64,000 nucleotides of DNA from Oenanthe sinensis (taxonomy: Eukaryota > Streptophyta > Magnoliopsida > Apiales > Apiaceae): assembly GCA_028671895.1 (NCBI GenBank), contig JAPMAC010000221.1:2418001-2482000 (forward strand). Reading direction: 5' to 3'. The position numbers and the translations under genes are program-made. The first letter of the stretch is position 1. The number at the start of each line of letters is the position of its first letter. The notes under the pieces are model-generated. The model did not search any database. It was not told the origin of the DNA and saw only the letters and a program-made list of their open reading frames with translations. Below are positions 54,540 through 64,000 of the stretch, in pieces.

Positions 54540-56282
54540 GAAGCGACATGGAAAATGTATCAAGTCACTACGATCAGATCGTGGTGGCTGGTGGCGAATA
54601 CTTGCTTGGAGAATTTAGGGATTACTTATCAAAGAATGGGATCATGTCTCAGTTGACTGCACTTGGAACACCCCAACAGAATGGTGTAGCGGAGAGAAGG
54701 AATCGTACTCTTTTGGAGAGTGTTAGATCGATGATGAGTTATTCAGAATTACCCAAGTCGTTTTGGGGACATGCTTTAGAAACAGCAGCTTATCTTTTGA
54801 ATTTAGTTCCTTCTAAGTCAGTTCCTAAGACTCCAAAAGAATTGTGGACTGGTTCAAAACATAGTCTAAGACATATTCGGATATGGGGTTGTCCAGCACA
54901 TGTGTTGAACAAGAACGTGACTAAGTTAGAATCTCGTACAGAAGTAAGGCTTTTTGTAGGCTATCCCATGGGAACGAAAGGATATTTATTTTATAGTCCT
55001 AAGGATCGGGATGTCATTGTTAGTACCAATGCTAGATTCCTAGAGGAGGACTATATGATGAACCATAAACCCATGAGCAGTGTCGTTTTAGAGGAACTAG
55101 TGGGAGAGACAAATAATGAACAAGTGCCAATAGTACAAGTAGAACAGCCACAAGAGAACACACAACCTATCACTAATACCACACCGGTGTCTCGTCGTAG
55201 TGGGAGGGTTATTCGTAAACCCAGCAGATTCATGTTATTGGGAGAGTCTTCGGACTTGGTCTCTGAGGAACATGATGAGGATCCCATGACATACGAGGAA
55301 GCACTGCAAGACAAAGATGCAGATCTATGGCAAAAAGCAATGAAATCTGATATGGAATCTATGTATTCAAATCAAGTCTGGGAGCTCGTGGAACCACCCA
55401 AAGGTGTAAAACCCATTGGATGTAAGTGGATCTACAAGAGAAAAAGAGGATCTGACAAAAAGGTAAAAGCTTGGAAAGCAAGACTTGTTGCGAAATGGTA
55501 TACTCAGAAAGAAGGGATCGATTATGAGGAAACCTTTTCGCCAGTAGTCATGCTAAAGTCGATCCGGATTCTTTTATCTATAGCAGCTCATCTCGATTAT
55601 GAGATTTGGCAAATGGATGTCAAGACAGCTTTCCTAAATGGGAGTCTTGATGATGAGATCATCTATATGCAACAACCAGAAGGATTCATTAAGGAAGGCC
55701 AAGAGCATCTGGTATGTAAGCTTAAGAAGTCCATTTATGGACTTAAACAAGCTTCTAGGTATTGGAATATTCGCTTTGATCAGGTAATCCAGTCATACGG
55801 ATTTGATCAATGTCCAAGCGAGTCGTGTGTGTACAAGAAATGTGAGGGTAGTTCAGTGACTTTTCTAGTGCTATACGTAGATGATATTTTACTCATTGGA
55901 AACAATGTAGGGATGTTATCAGCGGTAAAGGCATGGTTGTTCAAACAATTCGAAATGAAGGACTTAGGTGAAGCGGCATACATCCTTGGGATCAAAGTTA
56001 TAAGGGATCGCAAGAAAAGGATGTTGGTTTTATCCCAAGAGCCCTATATTGATGAGGTATTGGCTCGTTTTAACATGCAGGACTCCAAGAAGGGTAACCT
56101 ACCTTATAAACATGGAGTTGCTCTATCAAAGAAACAGTGTCCTAAGACACCAGAGGTGATAGAGAGCATGAAAGCGGTTCCCTATGCTTCGGCATGCGGA
56201 AGCTTAATGTATGCAATGTTATGTACGAGACCTGATATTTGTTTTGCCGTGGGCATGGTTAGCAGATATCAGTCAAACCCAG
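54540..56282 (+). pseudogene. A3 integrase remainder, RT and part of RNase H
   Basis: Continues the A3 frame after B. A 7-bp tandem duplication (TGGTGGC, about 54587-54600) shifts the frame inside the conserved RSDRGGE integrase block; A2 lacks it. Downstream the A frame is open: VAERRN, RT with WQMDVKTAFLNG and LYVDDILLIGNN, and CTRPDICFAVGMVSRYQ at the end, cut by the D LTR. One substitution changes the conserved VAKGYTQ to VAKWYTQ. The last 43 bases of A3 (57826-57868) lie beyond the D LTR. Confidence 0.9.
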
Positions 56283-57825
56283 TGTTAGTAATTGTGCTCT
56301 AGAGACAATACTTTTTATATTTTAAGGAAAATATTTATTATTAAGGATTATGTTTTATTGATTATTATTTATTTATTATGTTTTATTTACTGCGTAATAA
56401 ATTGAAAGCATAATAAATGTCCTTGGAATTTTGATACGTATTATATATCTTTAAGTATGTGACTTAAAAATGAGATTATATGAATAGTATCTTATTCCTA
56501 AAATTCCCTAGTCGAGTATTATTATTTAAGGACAATAATAATGCACAAAGACTAGTATGTTTCTTGACAGATGACCACATCTCATTGGTCATAGGTATGG
56601 GGATACTAAAGTCAAGAACATAAGTGCATGTATCAATGCATGGCACTGGAATGACCCGCCGTGAGATTCTACATGTTAAGTAAGTGTCATAAGTAATTCT
56701 CACTGTGATAATGGTGTAATGATCCTTAGACCTGAAATCATTATATTTCTATACGAGAATTAATATACTTTGATTACATTAAAAGTTACCTTTGACCGGG
56801 TGATGATAAAAGTGGACATTGGGTATATTATGAATCGTATGAGAAATATGAATGATCTAGATGGGATTTAATCCTCCTAATTTTAGGAGTGATATTATTG
56901 GCCTCTTGTTTGAGTGAGACTATGAAATGCACGGCCGTGCTCAAATGTTGATTTGATTTTAATAGTCTACTCATCGATCAAGAAAATAAAGATTAAATTA
57001 TGAAGAGGATGACACGAGACATGCCTTGAGTTTAATCTATAATATCAAGATTAAAGGGATTATATTACATGGAACATTATTCATGAAAGGCTTAATCGAA
57101 TCACCGATTTATTATTATTACTTGGGTAGCAATGATGTATTACTAGATGCCGCTCATTGTTTACAATTTTAATTAGATATTAAAATTGTTGCCAACGTAA
57201 TAATAACCTACAGGGTCACACACAAAGAACGCTTGAAGGAGAAATAATTTAAATTATGAATCTAAAATAAATAAGTAATTTATTTTATTTATGATATTAA
57301 TTAAGTATGACTTAATTAATTATATAAATAGAATAAATGAATTACTTAAACTAATTCTAAAATTAATAATTAATTAATTAAGTGAGACTTAATTAAATAA
57401 TTTAGAATTTTGGATTAGTATTAATTATAATTGGATTATAATTAGAAAACTTATTCCTCTCTCTATATAATCTCTTTATGGGCTGATTTAATAAAATAGA
57501 GATTTTACAAAAACCCTAGCCGCTCTGAGAGATGAGGAAGAGAGAGAGAGAAGAAGTTTTCGGGTGCTAGTACACATCAATCCTTCATGAAAAGTGTTCG
57601 TGTGGATACCGTAGAGCGTAGATCGCGAGAGCGGGATACGTGGTGATTAAACAAGCTTTGGACCTCCATTAATCTTCCATTAATGAACTGTTAAAGCTTC
57701 TAAAGGTATTTATTCTTTATCTCCGAATTAAATCTTTTGTTTTCGCATGGATCCTGCGGAGGGTTTCGCTATTTTGATTTATTTTTCACGTTTATTCCGC
57801 TGCGTTTGTGTCACGAAACCCTACA
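56283..57825 (+). repeat. D-family LTR (D1) in A3
   Basis: 1543 bp, TGTTAGTAATTGTGC to AACCCTACA, flanked by CCCAG on both sides (56278-56282 and 57826-57830), with A3 sequence continuing on the right for 38 more bases. By these flanks it is a solo LTR. It differs from the D2 3' LTR at only three places over the shared 823 bp. A TATATAA box lies at 57464-57470. Confidence 0.92.
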
Positions 57826-57868
57826 CCCAGGACAGGAACATTGGAGTGCAGTAAAGGCTATACTCAAG

Positions 57869-59691
57869 TTATGTGCTTAACAGTTTTTGATATATAAGCA
57901 TGTATGCGATCTATCATGATTTTATATTTATATAATATGTATATGTTTATATATATTATGAATATATGATATTTATATGACGTATAATCATGTGATGATT
58001 ATGTGTGTTGATGTATGTATATGATACATGTTTGTTCTTATTATGGGAATCGTATTCGATACGAATTCTGAAACGGCTGCCGTAGATTTTTTGAAATCTG
58101 TGTACAATGTCCGATTTTCGCAAACGATATGTGTTTTCTGACTGGAATCGGGCCAATGAACAAAACTGATAGCTATGCTATCATCGACGGGTCTGTAAGG
58201 CGTTTGACGTCGTTAAGGGCCTCGAAATAGCGATTTATTGTCTTCAGAAATCTGTTTTTAATTTTTTGAAATTTCGAAATTTGTTATATATGATTATATG
58301 ATATGATTATATAATATGAGATATATTATATGTGTTATATGATAGCATGGTGGATGGTTATGGCCTAAAGACCCATAGGATAGTGGTTTTGATTTATAGT
58401 TTTGGTTTCTAAATACGACTTGCATGTCGTTTATTCATTGTAATTTAATTATCTCGAATGTAACTCGAGTTCTTCTTGTAATTTCATTAGAATAGTTTTA
58501 TTTTTATTATTCAATGTAATTATCAATGAAGACTTGCAAGCAAGGAGGCGATCCAAAAGGGGATGATGGAGCAATGAAGAAAGAAGACATGTAATAGATA
58601 GTATTTTTAAAACCACCATAGACTGACCTTGATATTTCCATTAGCTTGGAAATATCATATAGGATGGGGCCATAACCAAACACGTTTAATTTACGCACAT
58701 TACATATATGTATATGATTGCATGTATTGGTATGTATGCGTAGATATAATTGAGATGCATGCTTAATATTGATTAATCATGTATGTATTAGATATGACAC
58801 CCATGCCATGTTTGCTTAAACAACATAAAATCTGTAACGATTCAAGATTTTAAAATTAACAAACGATCATGAGATTCTTGTGTTTATGAAATATGGATTT
58901 TTAAAACACGGAATTAAATATGGATTTTTGATATCTATAATTGGGATTTTCTGACAAAAGCGGATATGCGTATTCGTAAGGCTGATGGGTTTTAAGTGTG
59001 ACCATTGGTATCCTCCATCTACCTGGGAAATGAATAATTTAAGATGTCGATTTGAAATATTTGGTTCAAGGAAAAATTGAGGATCTCTTTATGATGTGAT
59101 CATGATCGTTATAAATTTTCTAAAACCCCTTAACAAAATATTAAGTTTTACTCGGATGCTTTCCAATGAATGAACACTCATCGAATCCTAGATCGATAAG
59201 GGGAAGGACTGTCAGTGGCAGGGGACTCCTATCTATCGTGGTGAGATGCGACGAATATAAATGGTTATATTCGGCCGTTGTATTATTGGGTCTAACTTAA
59301 CTGAGTCGTCATAATAAGTGAAAATAAACGGTTATATTCAACTATTATGAACTTAGAAGCATAGAGTTTGGTTAAAAGTCTATTAGATAGATAAGATCAA
59401 TCGTTGTTCACCAAACTATCCAAGAATTATATATGATATAATTGGCAACTGTTGTCTACCTAAATAATCATTTTCTAAGGACTTCCAGTGGTTGACTTAG
59501 GACGTGACGAAATATGGATCTTGGTTCACTAGAAAGAATTATGGGATATACTTTCCAAATTAATAGTAAGGGCTATTAGTTTGATAAAAATAGTGGGAGG
59601 TATATGATGATATACCATAATAACTTAAACATAATTAATATTAAATTTGCAATCTAGTTTATTTTATGCACTTTAATATTGTAGATATCAA
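57869..59691 (+). promoter_or_regulatory. D2 untranslated leader
   Basis: About 1.8 kb without a coding frame. It shares ATCATGAGATTCTTGTGTTT (58866-58885) with the B leader and contains a perfect hairpin GAATATAA/TTATATTC at about 59255-59274. The related sequence GGTTATATTC recurs near 59330. A stem-loop array as regular as in A or B is not visible. ATTGTAG lies just before the gag ATG at 59692. Confidence 0.5.
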
Positions 59692-62600
59692 ATGATAAAC
59701 ACAAACAACTTCTCCATGCGATCAGTTCTTGAGAAGGACAAGTTAACGAGAATATATTTCCTTGACTGACATAGGAGCTTGAGGATCGTCCTCGGGCACC
59801 ACGATATTAGTCAAATCTCTTCCCCTGCTCTTAAAGTTGAGAATGTAACATGTGCAAATCATAGTGCTTATTGGAAGCAAATTGATGTTGTGACTGATGT
59901 TTCATGTCTCATGCTCGCAAATATATGTGCTGAGCTTAAGAAGCAATACAAGCATATAGATGCTTATGAAACGATTGAGCACAAGATATATTTGAAAGGG
60001 CACTATACACTTACAAGTAGGGAGAGTGAGACCCGGTTACACCACATGTTCTAAAGATTATAGGGTATAATGAATACCATTGATATTTTGGGTTTCCAGA
60101 TTGGTCTGGAGACAGTTAGATTTGATCTTACAATCTTTGGACAAATATTATTCTTATTTTGTTATGAACAATAAAGTGAATAAGATTGGTAAAACACCCA
60201 TTGAGTTGCTAAGCATGTTGAGAACTGCTGAAAGTAATATGATAAATGCATGAACTACAACTATATTGATGGTAAACATAGGGAATGCAAAAGGGAAAGG
60301 AAAATGGAAAGGCAAGGAGAAGATTTGATCTAGTTCCGTTGTCAAACCAAAGTCCAATCCCTAAAACAGACTCTTAAGTCTGAATGAGGTGTTGATAAAG
60401 AAGACGATTGTCACTTCTGTGGAAAGTTGGGAGACTGGAAATTAAACTATCATGCTTAATTGGAAGATCGGAAGATGATGATCAATAAGGGTCAAGCTTA
60501 AGGTATCGGGTTGGAATTGGAGTAAAGATAGTTGCTCTGGTTCGAGGAACTCGTTACTTAATTTTTGGCCTATAAGGAAAATTTAGAACTTAATAATTGT
60601 TATAGCGTGCTTGCAATTGGCAGAGACATTATTTCAGTTTCTTGTTTGGACAAGAAAGGCTTTTTCATTTTATAACAATAGTTGTTTATTCTATTTTGAT
60701 GATGAGCCTTATAATGTTGCACATCTAATTAACAATTATATGTTCTAAAGTGACTCAAATCAAATATTACCTTTGGCACTATTGTTGAGGCCGTATTAAT
60801 AAGAAACGCATTTTCAGAATACATAAGGATGCATTCATGGATAAGTTTGATTATGAATCATACAAAAGGATGCGAATCTTGGTTTATTTGGTAAAATGAC
60901 TAAAGCTCCTTTTACCGGACATGGTGAAGGGATCATTGAATGGGTATGACTTATACATAGTGATGTATGTGGTCATATGTGTACGATGACAAAAGGTAGA
61001 TTTTATTAACTTCATAAAATTTACTAATTATTTTAGTAGATACGGATATATGTATCTTTTGAAGAACTAATCCGAATCATTTGAAAAGTTCAAAGACTAT
61101 AAAGATGAAGTAGAAAATATCAAAGAAAAGTTTTTTTTTGATAGGAGAGATCACACCTTGTTGGACATGGTGCGATCAATGTTGAGTCAATGAATCTTCC
61201 AATTAGTTTCTGGGGTTGCACCCTGGAAACGGCTCCACATACACTTAACTGTGTTCCTACTAAATTGGTTCAAAAGACTCCTTATGAGATATGGACTGAG
61301 CAACGTCACAGCATGTCATTTATAAAATTTTGGGGATGTGAAGCGTTTGTGAAACGTCTAATCTCTGACAAGCTAGGACCAAAATCAGACAAATGTAATT
61401 TTATGGAATACACAACTGAAACAAGGGGTTATTCTTTCTATAATCCTTCCGAGAACAAAGTGTTTGTTGCTCGAACTGCTGAGAGACAGTGGGAGGATAA
61501 TAGATCTCAATGAAGTTTGAGACCCACATGATAACGTTGAACCAGTGGAGGAACCTGAGTAGAATGTACAAGAAAATAATACTGCTCAAGAAACACAGGT
61601 GTTCGTAGGTTTAGTAGGATTCGCCATGAGCCCGAGAGATAATATGGATTTCTCTTGACTCAAGATGGTGATGTGATGCTTGTGGATGAAGATGAGCCTC
61701 TCACCTACCTAGATACTATAAACACTCTAGATTCTAAGAGATGGCTGGATGCCATTAAATCTGAGATGGAATCCATGTATACTAATCAAGTATGGACTTT
61801 GGTTGATCCACCTGAAGGGGTAAAACCTATAGGGTGCAAGTGGGTTTTCAAGAAGAAGACCGACATGGATGCTAATTTACAGACCTATAAGGCACGATTG
61901 GTGGCAAAAGGTTTCAAGAAAATTCATGGTATTGACTATGATGAGACCTTTTCACCAGTTGTTATGGTCATGTCCATCAGGATTTTGCTTGCTATAGCTG
62001 CTTACTATGACTATGAAATCTGGCAAATGGATGTCAAAACCGCTTTCTTAAATGAGAGCCTTGAAGAAGATATGGATGTGTACATGACACACCCTAAGGG
62101 TTTTGTTGATCTAAGGATGCTGGAAATGTATGTAAGTTGCGTCGATCCATTTATGGATTAAAGCAGGCCTCGAGGAGATGGAACATTGGTTTTCATGAAA
62201 CAGTCAAAAAGAGTTTGACTTTATTCAGAATGAAGATGAAACTTGTGTTTACAAGAAGTTTAGTGGGAGCCATGTGGCATTCCTAGTATTATATGTTGAT
62301 GATATATTACTAATAGGGAATGACATTCCTTCTCTACAGACTGTGAAGACTTGGTTGAGAAATAATTTCTCAATGAAAGACTTAGGCGATGTGACATATA
62401 TATTAGGGATCGAGATCTATAGAGATAGATCAAGGTGATTGATCGGCCTAATTTAGAGTACATACATTGACAAAGTTTTGCATCAATTTCAAATGCAAAG
62501 AGACTAAAATGGATATGTCCCAATGTCTCATGGGATAGTGATCTCAAAATAAAATTTGTCCTAAATCATTGGATGATAGGGACTGCATGAGTAAAATTTC

Positions 62601-63163
62601 ATATGCGTCAGCAATTGGTTTTATAATGTATGCAATGATATGTACTTGTCCTGATGTCTCGTATGCTTTAACCATGATGAGTAGATACCGATCTAATCCA
62701 GGTGAAGGTCACTGGACGACAGTCAAGAATATTCTTAAGTACTTAAAGAGGACTAAAGATTCATTCTTGTTATATGGAGGAGATGTGAAGCTAGTTGTAA
62801 GAGGTTTCAGTGATACTGGTTTCTAGACAGATAACGATAATTTAATGTTTCTGTCTGTCTTTGTGTTTTATCTAATTTTATTGAGATGTTGTATGCTGGA
62901 ATGGTTCAGAGCAGAGACAATAGTTGATTCTACAATAGAGCCTGAGTATATTGATGCTTGCGAAGCAGCCAAGGAGGCTGTTTGGGCATGTACTTAGGAG
63001 ATATCACCTAATTAATGAGATTAATGATCAAGGAGATATACATATATGTAAAGTGCACACTAATAATAATATTGCAGACCCACTGACTAAGGCTTTGTCG
63101 CAGCAGAAGTACGAAAGTCACACTAGTTCCATGAGTATTGGATACTTGGGTAATTGGCTCTAG
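59692..63163 (+). pseudogene. D2 gag-pol, heavily decayed
   Basis: Starts MINTNNFSMRSVLEKDKLT, like the gag start of B, and ends YLGNWL followed by TAG, like the B end YQGNWL. Recognisable pieces between: FWGCTLETAPHTLNCVPTK (integrase end, about 61205), WTLVDPPEGVKPIGCKWVFK and QMDVKTAFLNESL (RT, 61655-62065), LYVDDILLIGNDIP in another frame (about 62287-62330), YASAIGFIMYAMICT (about 62605), and NNIADPLTKALSQ (about 63065). The zinc knuckle (HFCGKLGDWKLN near 60410) lacks a Cys, and the protease and integrase catalytic core are unreadable. Dozens of stops and frameshifts. Confidence 0.85.
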
Positions 63164-63177
63164 TGCAAGTGGGAGAT

Positions 63178-64000
63178 TGTTAGTAATTGTGCTCTAGAGA
63201 CAATACTTTTTATATTTTAAGGAAAATATTTATTATTAAGGATTATGTTTTATTGATTATTATTTATTTATTATGTTTTATTTACTGCGTAATAAATTGA
63301 AAGCATAATAAATGTCCTTGGAATTTTGATACGTATTATATATCTTTAAGTATGTGACTTAAAAATGAGATTATATGAATAGTATCTTATTCCTAAAATT
63401 CCCTAGTCGAGTATTATTATTTAAGGACAATAATAATGCACAAAGACTAGTATGTTTCTTGACAGATGACCACATCTCATTGGTCATAGGTATGGGGATA
63501 CTAAAGTCAAGAACATAAGTGCATGTATCAATACATGGCACTGGAATGACCCGCCGTGAGATTCTACATGTTAAGTAAATGTCATAAGTAATTCTCACTG
63601 TGATAATGGTGTAATGATCCTTAGACCTGAAATCATTATATTTCTATACGAGAATTAATATACTTTGATTACATTAAAAGTTACCTTTGACCGGGTGATG
63701 ATAAAAGTGGACATTGGGTATATTATGAATCGTATGAGAAATATGAATGATCTAGATGGGATTTAATCCTCCTAATTTTAGGAGTGATATTATTGGCCTC
63801 TTGTTTGAGTGAGACTATGAAATGCACGGCCGTGCTCAAATGTTGATTTGATTTTAATAGTCTCCTCATCGATCAAGAAAATAAAGATTAAATTATGAAG
63901 AGGATGACACGAGACATGCCTTGAGTTTAATCTATAATATCAAGATTAAAGGGATTATATTACATGGAACATTATTCATGAAAGGCTTAATCGAATCACC
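63178..64000 (+). repeat. D2 3' LTR, cut by the window end
   Basis: The first 823 bp of a D LTR (full copy 1543 bp at 56283). It has three single-base differences from that copy, near 63533, 63579 and 63864. Confidence 0.93.

Larger units (their letters stand above)
40794..57868 (+). mobile_element. Element A3: family-A copia, broken by B and a D LTR
   Basis: It has a 5' LTR (40794-41951), PBS, leader, and gag-pol interrupted by B at 45226-54539 and by a D LTR at 56283-57825. It stops at about 57868 in the RNase H region, where D-family internal sequence takes over. The 3' end and 3' LTR are not in the window. Left target copy ATAAC (40789-40793). It keeps the nucleocapsid and protease deleted in A2, but carries a nonsense codon in gag and a 7-bp duplication in integrase. 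Confidence 0.92.
57869..64000 (+). mobile_element. D2: D-family internal region and 3' LTR, no adjacent 5' LTR or PBS
   Basis: Begins abruptly after 43 bp of A3, at TTATGTGCTTAACAG, which resembles the bases right after the PBS in B (GTTATGCATATAG). So the break lies almost exactly at the PBS. It contains a leader, a decayed gag-pol, polypurine tract CAAGTGGGAGAT and a 3' LTR from 63178 that runs off the window. Protein remnants resemble B more than A. Confidence 0.85.

Overview
The window is nuclear DNA of a flowering plant, very likely a eudicot: AT-rich, almost entirely Ty1/copia LTR retrotransposons nested in one another, with one intron-containing host gene (a prolyl 4-hydroxylase, P4H) whose exons are scattered through the nest. 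The species cannot be named from the sequence. I use working labels: F (old remnant), A1/A2/A3 (one family, LTR about 1.16 kb), B, C, D and E.

Layout. 1-3472: decayed copia pol (F) and a probable LTR. 3473-6496: 5'-truncated A1 with its 3' LTR. 6497-12330: remnant of a LINE-type element (minus strand), cut on its left by A1 and split by C (7080-11890, minus strand, identical 340-bp LTRs, TSD ATTTC, intact 1357-aa gag-pol). 12967-14070: diverged tandem duplication that captured half of a Tourist-like MITE. 14297-16461: last four P4H exons (minus strand). 16780-36915: A2 (TSD TGCTG), inserted in the next P4H intron and itself carrying E (19375-32043, minus strand, TSD ACCCT, 12.7 kb, with gag, pol and a large extra ORF). 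36916-40793: a P4H segment with two exons, present twice as a tandem duplication, the copies separated by a lone recombinant A-family LTR. 40794-57868: A3, interrupted by B (45226-54539, TSD GAAGC, intact 1307-aa ORF) and by a D LTR (56283-57825, TSD CCCAG). 57869-64000: D-family internal region with badly decayed gag-pol and its 3' LTR, running off the window.

Nesting and LTR comparison by eye give a relative order. F, A1 and the LINE are old. A2 (about 1% LTR divergence) predates E (two substitutions plus a G-run difference) and B (about 0.45%). C has no LTR difference. B and E each sit inside an A element.

The points most worth following up are: (1) arrays of stem-loops with family-specific conserved loops in the long untranslated leaders of A and B; (2) a recombinant LTR with mismatched flanks that records an unequal crossover and explains the P4H exon duplication; (3) a short motif, AGACTCTG or its complement, scattered through the LTR, spacer and coding parts of E; (4) a decayed D element with near-identical LTRs that shares a leader block with B, suggesting mobilisation in trans; and (5) an in-frame deletion of nucleocapsid and protease in A2. 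Divergences and hairpins were read by eye, without folding or alignment software.
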